Positions 35,655 through 44,378 of a DNA stretch of 64,000 nt are shown here, one piece after another. Position numbers and translations under genes: made by a program. Source of the stretch: CAXSEF01 sp964236535 (GTDB lineage: Bacteria; Pseudomonadota; Alphaproteobacteria; Acetobacterales; Acetobacteraceae); contig CAXSEF010000006.1 of the NCBI GenBank assembly GCA_964236535.1, positions 1 to 64,000 on the forward strand, in the 5' to 3' direction. The notes beneath the pieces are model-generated. The model worked only from the letters and a program-made list of their open reading frames with translations. It did not search any database and was not told where the DNA came from. Position 1 is the stretch's first letter. The number at the start of each line of letters is the position of its first letter.

Positions 35655-35847
35655 CGGGCGATGCCGCCGACGGTGTGCTGCGCGGGGCTGATCCTGGCCC
35701 TGGATGCGTGGCGAGGCCGGGCTCTGCCCGGATCCGCCAAGGAACCGGGGCCGTCGGAAATTCCTTGCCCGACCATGGAGACCCTCGGGGCTTGCATCGA
35801 GGGGTACCCAGGGGCAGAGCCTCTGGCCCTGCCTGACGACCGGCGCC
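35655..35847 (-). repeat. Spacer with operon-type hairpin repeats between coxD- and coxE-like genes
   Basis: 193 bp carrying GGGCAGAGCCTCTGGCCCTG and GGCCGGGCTCTGCCCGG, both self-complementary GC-rich hairpins of the same family as other operon-end repeats. No gene. Confidence 0.5.
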
Positions 35848-36819
35848 TCAAGGCGCCGCCGACCACGGGCGCAGCATGGCGAAATCGTCCTTGCGCACCC
35901 GCGCCTGGTCTTCCTGGTACTTGACGACAGCGCCCAGGGTGAGCGCCGCGGCGCTGGAGTCGAGCCGGTCGAGCTTGAGGCTGATCAGGGTCTCGGTCCA
36001 GTCGAGGCTCTCGGCGACGCCGGGCGGCTTGAGCAGTTCGGCGTCGCGCAGGCGGCGAGCGGCGGCGGTGACCTGCTCGACCAGCCGTGGCGCGGCGTCG
36101 GGAAAGCGGCGGCGGATGATGCGGCTCTCGCGTTCGGCGTCGGGATGGTCGATCCAGTTGTACAAGCAGCGGCGCTTCAGCGCGTCGTGCACCTCGCGGG
36201 TGCGATTGGAGGTGACGACCACGAAGGGCGGCCGGCTCGCGGCGATGGTGCCGAGCTCGGGAATGGTGATGGTGAAATCGGAGAGCGCCTCCAGCAGGAA
36301 GGCCTCGAACTCATCGTCCGCGCGGTCGACCTCGTCGATCAGCAGCACCGACGGGCTGGCCTCGAAAGCGCGCATGATGGCGCGCGGGCGCAGGAAGCGA
36401 CGATCGTTCAGCTCCGCCTCGAGCCGCCCGCGGTCGACCTCGCGGGCGGTCTCGGTGATGCGCAGGTGCAGCAGCTGGCGGGGAAAGTCCCAGCTGTACA
36501 GGGCCTCGGAGGAGTCGAGGCCCTCGTAGCACTGCAGGCGGAACAGCGGCCATCCCATGGCGGCCGACACGGCGCGGGCCAGAGAGGTCTTGCCGACGCC
36601 GGCCTCGCCCTCGCAGAACAGCGGGCGGCCCATCTTGAGCGCGAGGAAGCAGGCGGTCGCGATGATGTCGTCGGCGAGATAGCCGGCCGCCTCCAGGCGC
36701 CCGCGCATCTCCTGCGGCGAGGCGGGCATTCCGGCGGGGTCAGGGTAAGGCGCCGGTTTCGGCACATGCTCCGGCGCCGGCTCCGGGGCGGCGGACGCGA
36801 AACCGGGAGCGGCGTTCAT
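35848..36819 (-). CDS. MoxR-type AAA ATPase, CoxD-like, 323 aa
   Basis: Walker A GEAGVGKT (71-78), Walker B LLIDEVDRAD (Asp162-Glu163), sensor VVVTSNRTREVHDALKRRCL. The first ~40 residues are Pro/Ala-rich. ATG 36817-36819 overlaps the small-subunit stop as ATGA. The homologous CoxD remodels CO dehydrogenase during active-site assembly, so a similar chaperone role is inferred for the hydroxylase encoded next to it. Confidence 0.9.
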   Translation of the reverse strand: MNAAPGFASAAPEPAPEHVPKPAPYPDPAGMPASPQEMRGRLEAAGYLADDIIATACFLALKMGRPLFCEGEAGVGKTSLARAVSAAMGWPLFRLQCYEGLDSSEALYSWDFPRQLLHLRITETAREVDRGRLEAELNDRRFLRPRAIMRAFEASPSVLLIDEVDRADDEFEAFLLEALSDFTITIPELGTIAASRPPFVVVTSNRTREVHDALKRRCLYNWIDHPDAERESRIIRRRFPDAAPRLVEQVTAAARRLRDAELLKPPGVAESLDWTETLISLKLDRLDSSAAALTLGAVVKYQEDQARVRKDDFAMLRPWSAAP

Positions 36820-37388
36820 GCGTCGACGCGCTCGGCCTTCCGCGCCCGCAGCACTCCGGCCGCCCTCATCGCCGCGTCGACGATGTGCTGGTAGCCGGTG
36901 CAGCGGCACAGATTGCCGGAAATGGCGTGACGCACCTCGTCACGGGTCGGGCTGTCGTTCTCCTCGAGAAAGTTCTTCAGCACCATCAGCATGCCCGGGG
37001 TGCAGAAGCCGCACTGCAGGGCGTGGCAGGTGTGGAACGCATCCTGCAGCGGGTGCAGCGTCTTGGCGTCCGAGGCGATGGCCTCGAGCGGCGTGTAGAC
37101 ATTGGCAAGGCTCTGGGTGGTGATGTGCTCGACCGGCGTGAGCTTCTGCTTGGACAGGCCCTCGACGGTGAGGACGTCGCTGCCGGCGGCCTGCAGAGCC
37201 AGCAGGTTGCACGACTTCACGGTGCGGCCGTCCAGTTCGACGGCACAGCAGCCGCAGCGTGCCTCAAGGCAGCCGGCATGCGTGCCGGTCAGGCCAGCGA
37301 CATCGCGTATGTAGTCGATCAGCAGCATGCGCGAGTCGACGTCCTGCGAATACTCGCGGCCGTTGATGGTCAGCGTCACCTCGGTCAT
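36816..37388 (-). CDS. Molybdenum hydroxylase small [2Fe-2S] subunit (CoxS-like), copy 1, 190 aa
   Basis: Electron-transfer subunit with two clusters. The plant-type cluster uses Cys40, Cys45, Cys48 and Cys60 (an extra Cys47 is present), and the second uses Cys125, Cys128, Cys160 and Cys162 (CGFCTPGM, CRCTGY). ATG 37386-37388. It partners the CoxM- and CoxL-like subunits encoded upstream. Confidence 0.93.
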   Translation of the reverse strand: MTEVTLTINGREYSQDVDSRMLLIDYIRDVAGLTGTHAGCLEARCGCCAVELDGRTVKSCNLLALQAAGSDVLTVEGLSKQKLTPVEHITTQSLANVYTPLEAIASDAKTLHPLQDAFHTCHALQCGFCTPGMLMVLKNFLEENDSPTRDEVRHAISGNLCRCTGYQHIVDAAMRAAGVLRARKAERVDA

Positions 37389-37392
37389 ACGC

Positions 37393-38262
37393 TCAGACTC
37401 CTTCCCGGGCGGCAGCCGCGCGCTGCAGCAGCGCGAGCACCAGTGACTTGATGAGCTCGGACTGGAACTGCCGGCGCCGCGTGGTCGCCTGCGCGATCGG
37501 CAGCACCTCCTCGGAAACCGCGGCGGCGACAGCCGCGCGGTCCCAGCCATGGGGCCCGGCGCCGACCAGGCGGCCGGCCGCCTGCGTCGCCAGCAGCGGG
37601 GCCAGCGCCACGCCGCCGACCGCGATGCGGGCCGCGCTGACGGTGCCATCCGGCGCCTGGGCCAGGCTACAGCAGACGTTGACCAGGGCCGCGTCGAACA
37701 CCCGGGTGCGGAACTTGTCGAAGCCCACGAAGCCGAACGCCTGCGCCGGGGGAAAGCTGATCCCGGTCAGGATCTCGTCGCGGCCGAGGCGGGTGCCGCC
37801 GGCGGGGTCGAAGAAGTCGGCGGTCGCGAGGACGCGCGTCGCCGTGGCCGAGGCGAGGCTCAGGGTGGCGTCGGTCGCCGCCAGCAGCGTCGGCACATCG
37901 TAGCGGGCATTGGCCTCGCAGGCGCCGCCGCCGATGGTGCCCATGTTGCGGGTCGAGCGGTCGGCCAGGTTGCCGCAGACATGGCCGATCTCGGCGTGCC
38001 AGCCGGGAAGCTCCGCCTTGGCAAGCCGGGCGTAAGTACAGGCGGCCCCGACCTCCAGCCTGCCGTCGGGGGCGAGTTCCAGCCCGTCCAGCCCGGGCAG
38101 GCCGGCAAGGCTGAGCACGTAGGCCGGCCGGACGATGCGTTCCTTGAGGGCGAGCAGCAGGCTCTGGCCACCGGACATCACCTTGGTCTGCGGCCCGTGC
38201 TCGGCGAGATGGCGGACGGCCTCGGCGAGGGTGGTCGGCTGCAGCGCGATGAACGGCGTCAC
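37393..38262 (-). CDS. Molybdenum hydroxylase FAD subunit (CoxM-like), copy 1, 289 aa
   Basis: FAD-binding subunit of the xanthine dehydrogenase family: SGGQSLLLALKER near the N-terminus and the FAD loop NMGTIGGGACEANARYD. GTG 38260-38262 overlaps the large-subunit stop as GTGA. It passes electrons from the [2Fe-2S] subunit to its acceptor. Confidence 0.92.
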   Translation of the reverse strand: MTPFIALQPTTLAEAVRHLAEHGPQTKVMSGGQSLLLALKERIVRPAYVLSLAGLPGLDGLELAPDGRLEVGAACTYARLAKAELPGWHAEIGHVCGNLADRSTRNMGTIGGGACEANARYDVPTLLAATDATLSLASATATRVLATADFFDPAGGTRLGRDEILTGISFPPAQAFGFVGFDKFRTRVFDAALVNVCCSLAQAPDGTVSAARIAVGGVALAPLLATQAAGRLVGAGPHGWDRAAVAAAVSEEVLPIAQATTRRRQFQSELIKSLVLALLQRAAAAREGV

Positions 38263-40730
38263 AGGAATTGGCTCTCCTCGGAGTGGGTGGGCTTCGGCCA
38301 GGACAGGTGGTCGCGCGGGCCGTCGAAGTCGGGCATGTCGTCGGGGTAGCGGAAGCTCTTCATGCCGCGCCGCTCCTTCTCGCGGAGCGCGAGCAGCATG
38401 CCTTCCGCGGTCATCGGCAGGGCGGTGAAGCGCACCCCGGTGGCGTGCGCGACCGCGTTGCCGATCGCCGCGCAGACCGGGCCGGTGCCAGATTCTCCCG
38501 CGCCCTTCTGGCCGCCGGGAATGGTCAGGGACGGCGCAGGGATCTCGAACATGCGGTCGAGCTCGGGCATGTCGGTCGCAAGCGGCGCCTGGTACTCGGA
38601 GAACGTCGCCGTCAGCAGATGGCCCTGCTCGTCGTAGACGTAGTCCTCGCCCATCGCCATGCCGAGCCCCATGAGGAAGCCGCCCTGGTGCTGGCCCTCG
38701 ACGATCAGCGGGTTGATCACCGTGCCGGTGTCGTGCGCCATGACGTAGTTCAGGATGGTGATGCGCCCGGTGGCCGGGTCCACCTTGACGTGCGCGGCGT
38801 GCGCGCCGCCGGCGTAGGTCACGCTGAGATTGCCCGAGCCGTCAGGCCGCTCGCGTTCGGTGGGGGTGTCGTAGGTCGCCACCGTCTCCAGCGTCGGCTC
38901 GAAGCCGGGCGGCAGCTGGTGGGTGCGGTAGGCGGAGAAGCCGGCTAGGTTCTCGAGGTAGAGCCCGCTGTTGGGCAGGCCGCGGACGAACACCTTGTCG
39001 CCGCCGGTATCGAGGTCCGCGGGGTCGGCCTCCAGCACGTGGGCGGCGATGGCCACGACCTTCTCGCGCAGCCGCTCTGCCGCCATCTTGCAGGCGGTGC
39101 CAAGCACGGCGGCGGCACGGCTCGCATAGGTGCCCAGGCCGAACGGCGCGGTCGCAGAGTCGGGCTGCGCCAGCATGATCTTCTCGTGGCCGACGCCGAG
39201 CACGTCGCTCACGATCTGCGCGAGAAAGGTCGCGTGGCCCTGGCCGTGCGACACGTCGGACGAGAAGATCGTCACGGTGCCGTCGGTCTCGAGCCGCAGC
39301 CGGATCGCCGAAAGATCGGTGTCGAACGAGGGATGGCGGCAGCTGGTGTACTTCATGCCCAGGCTGATGCCGACGCCCTCGTACGGCTTCGGGTTGGCGC
39401 GCAGCCCGACCCAGCCGATCTCGTCGGCGGCCTTGACCAGGCACTCGTCGACCGAGGTACTGTCGACGATCTGGCCGAACGGGGTGGTCACCGGGCACTG
39501 GCCGCGCTGGATGACGTTGACCGCGCGCACCGCGACCGGGTCCATGCCGAGCTGCTCGGCGGCCATGTCGATCAGCTGCTCCTTGGCCCAGTTGATCTGC
39601 GGGATGCCGAAGCCGCGCAGCGCGCCGCCCGGGGCCTGGTTGGTATGGACGATGTCGCCGTCGATGAAGATGTTGGGCACCGGGTAGGGCAGCATGCCGA
39701 CGTTGGTGCCGATGTGGATGACCTGGTTGCCCCAGTACGAACCGCCGCCGGAGTTCTGGATCACGTAGTCGCGATAGCCGGTCAGCCGGCCGTCGCTCTT
39801 GAAGAACATCTCGACGTGGCGGGTCTGGCCGTTGCGTGCCGTGCCGACGCGGAACACGTCGGCGCGGCTGAGCACGAGGTGCACCGGACGGCCGGTCTGC
39901 ATCGAGAAGATCGAGGCGATCACCTCGTGGGCGAAGATCTGCGCCTTCGAGCCGAAGCCGGCGCCGACCTCGGGAGCCACCACGCGGACGCGGTTGCGCG
40001 CGAGCTGCAGGCTGTCGGCGAGCACGTCGCGGATCATGAACAGCGACTGCGTCGAGGAATACAGCGTGAGCACGCCGGTGAAGGTGTCGTAGGTGGCGAC
40101 GCAGCCGTGGGGGTCGAGTGCCGCACCGGCCTGGCGGTTGGAGGTGAAACGCTGGCGCACCACCACGTCGGCCTCCGCCTCGGCCGCAGCGATGTCGCCG
40201 ATGCGCGCGGAGTAGCGGTCGAAGATGTTGCCCTCGCCGAACTCGTAGGTCAGGTGCTCGTGCAGCAGCGGCGCGTCGGGCAGGATCGCCTTCTCGGCGC
40301 TCAGCACCACGGGGAGCATCTGGTAGTCGACCTCGATCGCCTCCAGCGCGTCCATCGCCTGGTACTTGGTGTCGGCAACGACCGCGGCGATCTCCTGGCC
40401 CTGGTAGGTCACCTTGTCGATCGCGAAGGCGAAATGGTCGCCGACCAGGAGGTCCTGCATCAGGTCGCCCCAGGGCTTGACCTTGCCGAGGATGTCGGCC
40501 GCGGTCAGCACGCCGCGCACGCCGGGCATGCTCCGCGCCCTGGACGCGTCGACGGTGAAGGTCGCGTGCGCGTGCGGGCTGCGCAGGATCTTGGCATACA
40601 GCATGCCCGGCAGCTTGATGTCGTCGATGTAGCGCGCGGTTCCCGTGAGCAGCGCGAGGTCCTCGGTGCGCGGAACCGACTGGCCGACGAGCTTCTTGAA
40701 AGGCGAAACGACCTCAGCGACATCGTTCAT
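38259..40730 (-). CDS. Molybdenum hydroxylase large subunit (xanthine dehydrogenase family, CoxL-like), copy 1, 823 aa
   Basis: Molybdopterin-binding catalytic subunit. The catalytic Glu lies in KGAGESGTG (about residue 745). The substrate-loop region reads GGALRGFGIPQ rather than AYxCSFR, so it is not form I CO dehydrogenase. It should hydroxylate a carbon next to a ring nitrogen or an aldehyde-type carbon using water. ATG 40728-40730 (MNDVAEVVSPFKKLVGQ). It forms an operon with CoxM, CoxS, CoxD, CoxE, rid2, hydrolase and FAD monooxygenase. A paralogue lies at 50991-53492. Confidence 0.93.
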   Translation of the reverse strand: MNDVAEVVSPFKKLVGQSVPRTEDLALLTGTARYIDDIKLPGMLYAKILRSPHAHATFTVDASRARSMPGVRGVLTAADILGKVKPWGDLMQDLLVGDHFAFAIDKVTYQGQEIAAVVADTKYQAMDALEAIEVDYQMLPVVLSAEKAILPDAPLLHEHLTYEFGEGNIFDRYSARIGDIAAAEAEADVVVRQRFTSNRQAGAALDPHGCVATYDTFTGVLTLYSSTQSLFMIRDVLADSLQLARNRVRVVAPEVGAGFGSKAQIFAHEVIASIFSMQTGRPVHLVLSRADVFRVGTARNGQTRHVEMFFKSDGRLTGYRDYVIQNSGGGSYWGNQVIHIGTNVGMLPYPVPNIFIDGDIVHTNQAPGGALRGFGIPQINWAKEQLIDMAAEQLGMDPVAVRAVNVIQRGQCPVTTPFGQIVDSTSVDECLVKAADEIGWVGLRANPKPYEGVGISLGMKYTSCRHPSFDTDLSAIRLRLETDGTVTIFSSDVSHGQGHATFLAQIVSDVLGVGHEKIMLAQPDSATAPFGLGTYASRAAAVLGTACKMAAERLREKVVAIAAHVLEADPADLDTGGDKVFVRGLPNSGLYLENLAGFSAYRTHQLPPGFEPTLETVATYDTPTERERPDGSGNLSVTYAGGAHAAHVKVDPATGRITILNYVMAHDTGTVINPLIVEGQHQGGFLMGLGMAMGEDYVYDEQGHLLTATFSEYQAPLATDMPELDRMFEIPAPSLTIPGGQKGAGESGTGPVCAAIGNAVAHATGVRFTALPMTAEGMLLALREKERRGMKSFRYPDDMPDFDGPRDHLSWPKPTHSEESQFL

Positions 40731-40818
40731 CCGTCGGATTTCCTCTTGCCTGCGGCGTGCGGGTTCCCGTCGCCTGCGCAGGCCTGCGTCGCCTGCGACG
40801 GCCCGGTAGAGAGCCGGC

Positions 40819-41220
40819 TCACCATGTGAGATAGGAGATCGCCGCGGCCATGCGCCGACGTTCGGTCTCGTTGCCGCGCACCTTGATGCGGCCGGCGATC
40901 AACTCGATCGCCGCGGTCGTCTCGTCGTAGTAGACGCGCTGCATGGTCGCGCCGAGCATGATGGTCATGATGCGCATCTTGTCGGGCGAGCCGTGCACGA
41001 CCTCCTGCACCACGCCGAGGTCGATCATCACCGTGAAATCCTTTTGAAGGTCGGGCATGCGCACGACCATCGGCCAGTCGCGCCAGGACTTCACCGCGGT
41101 GACCGTCTCCTTGTTTGGGTTCCACTTGCGGAAATAGTACTGGTCAAGGACGTCGCGCATGTAGTCGGGCGTGATCGCGTCAGGACGTGGCAGATACTCG
41201 TAGGCCTGGGTCTGGCTCAT
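40819..41220 (-). CDS. SCP2-like small protein, paralogue 2, 133 aa
   Basis: ATG 41218-41220 (MSQTQAYEYLPRPDAITPDY). Shares the central block AVKSWRDWPMVVRMP and ending AAISYLTW with the protein at 16174-16584. It has an SCP2-like beta pattern (FTVMIDLGVVQEVVHG, MLGATMQRVYYDETTAAIEL, IKVRGNE). It lies between the APC permease and the molybdenum hydroxylase large subunit, suggesting substrate delivery or a hydrophobic-ligand carrier role. No established function. Confidence 0.72.
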   Translation of the reverse strand: MSQTQAYEYLPRPDAITPDYMRDVLDQYYFRKWNPNKETVTAVKSWRDWPMVVRMPDLQKDFTVMIDLGVVQEVVHGSPDKMRIMTIMLGATMQRVYYDETTAAIELIAGRIKVRGNETERRRMAAAISYLTW

Positions 41221-41279
41221 GTCGGGGCTTCCCTCGTTTGGGCTTGGCGCAGCGGGTCGCTGCCGTCGGTGCGCGCGGG

Positions 41280-42680
41280 CTAGAGGCGGACCGCGTCGGT
41301 GCGCCGGCGCAGCACCTGGGTGCGATAGAACCCGCCGCGCTTGGTCCTGGGCACGACGAACTGGTCGTAGGCCACGAAGACGGCCACGCAGACGAACCAG
41401 GTCATCGCCGCCTTCCAGTTCAGCATGATGGCCGCGATCGAACCCATCAGGCTGAAGGCCGCGACGAAGATCGCGATCGGCACGCCGAACCGCACGCTGA
41501 GCGGGCGCTCCAGATCGGTGCGGCGCTTCATCAGCAGATAGAACACCGCGATGACGAGGTAGAGCGTGGCCGACCACTCCGCGAGCACGGCGATGACGAA
41601 GTCGATATGGGTGAAGTAGACGCCCACCAGCGCAAAGCCGGCCAGCATCAGGATCGCGACCCACGGTACCGAACGCGAGGAGTAGCGGCCGACGAAGCGG
41701 GGCAGCGCGCCCTGCTGGGCGTAGAGTGCCAACACCCTGCCCTCGGCCATGAAGAACACGCTCAGGGTGGTGTAGGTGGCGACCAGCATGCTGATCATCG
41801 CCAGGTAGAACACCGGTCCGTGGCCAAGCTTGGCCTCGACCACCTCGACCGTGGGCACCGACATCGCCGACAGAACGCCGAGCGGCACGCAGGCGAGCAG
41901 GCCGAGCGCCAGCGGGATCTGGCGCGCCCAGAGCTGCCAGGCGGCCGAAAGCAGACCCACGTCGCGCGAGCGCTCGAAGTCGCTCCACTCGTCGACCAGC
42001 ACCTGCTGCACCTCGAGGATGCCGGCCATCACCGAGACCCACAGCGCGCCCACGGTGAACGGCGACATCCAGTTGATCGGCGAGGGCGAGGCCCAGTTCG
42101 CCGACCACACGGCGCGGTCGCTGATCAGCCACCACACCGCGACGGCGAGAAAAATGTCGCCCACCAGGGTGAAGGCGACGAGGACGGCCTGCACCTTGCC
42201 GGTGATCTGCTGGCCGTAGAGGTTGAGCGCCAGCACCGGGCCGAGCACGACGTAGGGCCAAATCCACTGCGGCACCGAGGCGAACAGGCCGTGCAGCAGG
42301 CCCTGCGCCACCACCAGCTCCAGCCACATGAAAGCACCATAGACCGGCGCATAGCCCACGAAATAGGTGGTGCCGAGCGAGAACAGGCCGGCCTCGCGCC
42401 CGAAGGACTGGATCGAGCCCGGCTCCGGGACCGCCGTGATCATCTCGCGATACAGCCACCAGGTGCAGTTGATCACCAGCGCGCCCTCGAGAAAGCCGAT
42501 CAGCGTCCATTTGATGCCGTAAAGGCTGGCGATGTACATGATCCACGCCCAGCCGGCGGTGAACAGCATCTCGCCGGTGCCGATGGCGGAGACATCGAAC
42601 CAGTTCAGCGCCTTTTCGTCGAGAATTTCGGCGTCGTCGTTCATGCCGTCGAGATCCGCATGAATCGTCTTGTCACTCAT
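41280..42680 (-). CDS. APC-superfamily permease, copy 1, 466 aa
   Basis: Twelve-segment amino acid/polyamine/organocation-type transporter: ALNWFDVSAIGTGEMLFTAG in the first segment, MITAVPEPGSIQSFGREAGL, FMAEGRVLALYAQQGALPRF. ATG 42678-42680. It pairs with the molybdenum hydroxylase downstream. A close paralogue at 53683-55080 is likewise paired with the second hydroxylase. The consistent pairing suggests it imports the hydroxylase substrate. Confidence 0.88.
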   Translation of the reverse strand: MSDKTIHADLDGMNDDAEILDEKALNWFDVSAIGTGEMLFTAGWAWIMYIASLYGIKWTLIGFLEGALVINCTWWLYREMITAVPEPGSIQSFGREAGLFSLGTTYFVGYAPVYGAFMWLELVVAQGLLHGLFASVPQWIWPYVVLGPVLALNLYGQQITGKVQAVLVAFTLVGDIFLAVAVWWLISDRAVWSANWASPSPINWMSPFTVGALWVSVMAGILEVQQVLVDEWSDFERSRDVGLLSAAWQLWARQIPLALGLLACVPLGVLSAMSVPTVEVVEAKLGHGPVFYLAMISMLVATYTTLSVFFMAEGRVLALYAQQGALPRFVGRYSSRSVPWVAILMLAGFALVGVYFTHIDFVIAVLAEWSATLYLVIAVFYLLMKRRTDLERPLSVRFGVPIAIFVAAFSLMGSIAAIMLNWKAAMTWFVCVAVFVAYDQFVVPRTKRGGFYRTQVLRRRTDAVRL

Positions 42681-42780
42681 GAGAACCCCAGCGCTGCGTT
42701 GCAGTAGTGACCGACGCACTCAAGTGGCGTCTCGGCCTACTTTGCAGGAACCATACCAAGCCGGCCCGCCGCCATCCAAT

Positions 42781-42790
42781 CAGTATACAT
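42781..42790. promoter_or_regulatory. GTATAC-centred operator candidate near the APC permease
   Basis: CAGTATACAT, matching 7 of 10 positions of TTGTATACAA, about 100 bp upstream of the permease start. Confidence 0.4.
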
Positions 42791-43073
42791 TCTTCCCTTT
42801 CGGGGTTCGATGCAAGCGGGCGCTCGGCCTCCGCGACCGTGCATCCCGCCCGCCCGCCAACGACGATGCCGACAACGGAAGACCGCATATGCGGGTGTCG
42901 CCGGGCGCCCGTTCGGGGCTTGACCGCAAGGATGGCGGGCGAGGCGAGGGTTGCTCGAATCGAGGCACAGCGTAGGGCATGTGACGTCCTGCGGTGCAAC
43001 TGCCGCAAGCAGCGGCAGGCAGCGACACGGCTCTGGTGGCTGCGCGGCCGCCCGCCTGGACGGCGTATTGGCC

Positions 43074-43083
43074 TTGTATACAA
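43074..43083. promoter_or_regulatory. Perfect palindrome TTGTATACAA upstream of the extradiol dioxygenase
   Basis: Perfect 10-bp palindrome 56 bp upstream of the dioxygenase start, fitting the T-GT-AC-A operator type of FCD-class GntR proteins. A GntR/FCD regulator is encoded at 28777-29745. Confidence 0.5.
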
Positions 43084-43138
43084 TCTGCCTTGTGTGGCAT
43101 GGGCTGTGCGTGTCCTTCGCTTTGTTACGGAGCCCAGC

Positions 43139-44146
43139 ATGGCAGAGATTGTCTGCGCCCTCAGCCTGTCGCACGCGCCCGGTGTCCTCGGATGGCCGGA
43201 TGCGCCGGAACCCGCGATGCGCAAGCGCATCGCCGACGCGCATGCCGAGTGCGCGCGCCGCCTCGAAGAGGCCAAGCCGGACGTCATCATCGCGTTCCTC
43301 GACGACCATTTCGAGAACCATTTCCGCAACCTCATGCCGACCTTCGCCGTGGGGATCGCCGAGAGCCACAGCGGGCCGGCGGACTACATGATGGAGGCGC
43401 TGCGCTTCAAGGAAAAGGTCGTGATCCCTGGGCGGCCGGACCTGGGCGAGCTGCTTCTGCGCGGCCTGCTGCACGCGGGGTTCGATCCGGCGCGGATGGG
43501 TGAGATCGAGTACGGCAACAACCTGCTGGTGCCGCTGCAATGCATTCGCCCGCAATATGACATTCCGGTACTGCCGGTGTACATCAACGTGTTCTCGCCG
43601 CCACTGCCGTCGATGAGCCGCTGCTACGACCTGGGCGCTGCGGTGCGCAAGATCGTGGACGGCATCTCCGACGACCTGCGCGTTGCGTTCCTTGCGACCG
43701 GCGGGCTGTCGCACTGGCCACCGGTGTGGACCGAGGGCGCACCCGAGGCCGACGAGTTCCTGCAGCGGATGCGGCGTTACCAGACCGAGGGCAAGCAGGT
43801 GGCGCTCGAGGACCCTACGCTGTACTCCGACCTGGCTGCCTACGAGATCGAGATGGCGGCCAAGAAGCAGTGGCCGCTGCAGCACCAGCACCCGCTGGTC
43901 AACGCGGAGTGGGACCGCGAAGTCATTGCGGCGTTCGGCAGCGGTGATGTCGACTACCTGCGCAACTGCACGTTCGACGACATCGAGCAGGGCGGCGGTC
44001 ATGGCGGGCACGAGATGCTCAACTGGATGGCGGTAATGGGTGCGATGGGCGGCGCGCCCGCTCATGTGATTGCCTACGAGCCAGTGATGGAGTGGATCTG
44101 CGGCATGGGCTACGTCGCCTATGGTCCCACCGGATCCGTCGCCTGA
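43139..44146 (+). CDS. Class III extradiol ring-cleavage dioxygenase, LigB-like, 335 aa
   Basis: LigB-type non-heme Fe(II) dioxygenase. The early His is in SLSHAPGVLG, the DDHFENHF segment supplies ligand or base residues, and GGLSHWPP carries the conserved late His. The C-terminal FDDIEQGGGHGGHEMLNW is typical of gallate/protocatechuate-type enzymes. ATG 43139-43141. It is the first gene of the plus-strand operon with rid3, alpha/beta hydrolase, FAD monooxygenase and FAH, giving a hydroxylate-cleave-hydrolyse sequence. Substrate unknown. Confidence 0.87.
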   Translation: MAEIVCALSLSHAPGVLGWPDAPEPAMRKRIADAHAECARRLEEAKPDVIIAFLDDHFENHFRNLMPTFAVGIAESHSGPADYMMEALRFKEKVVIPGRPDLGELLLRGLLHAGFDPARMGEIEYGNNLLVPLQCIRPQYDIPVLPVYINVFSPPLPSMSRCYDLGAAVRKIVDGISDDLRVAFLATGGLSHWPPVWTEGAPEADEFLQRMRRYQTEGKQVALEDPTLYSDLAAYEIEMAAKKQWPLQHQHPLVNAEWDREVIAAFGSGDVDYLRNCTFDDIEQGGGHGGHEMLNWMAVMGAMGGAPAHVIAYEPVMEWICGMGYVAYGPTGSVA

Positions 44147-44378
44147 GAGCTCGTTCGAGAACCCTGCCCTGCCGACGGTCCGACGCGCCCTTGCCTTGCT
44201 TCAGTGCGCACGGTCACGAAGGCTGCGGCGCCGTGGTGCTCGCGGCGTCAGCCCGGCTGGCTCTGCAGAGCCGTTTCTCGAACAAGCGCCGAGTCGCCCT
44301 ATTCAGCCCTGGGCGCGCGGCCTTGCGCTGTCGCGCGCAGACCGCCTCGCTACCGTACCCCTCAGAAGGCCTGTGTCC

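Larger units (their letters stand above)
42681..43138. promoter_or_regulatory. Divergent control region between the permease/Mo-hydroxylase operon (-) and the ring-cleavage operon (+)
   Basis: 458 bp without a gene. It contains two GTATAC-centred sites, one near each start: CAGTATACAT (about 100 bp upstream of the permease) and the perfect palindrome TTGTATACAA (56 bp upstream of the dioxygenase). The arrangement suits coordinated control of both divergent operons. Confidence 0.55.

Noticed and set aside
38259..40730. Form I carbon monoxide dehydrogenase (CoxL)
   Set aside because: The diagnostic AYxCSFR active-site loop is absent; the region reads GGALRGFGIPQ, so only membership of the wider hydroxylase family is supported. 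The same holds for the copy at 50991-53492.
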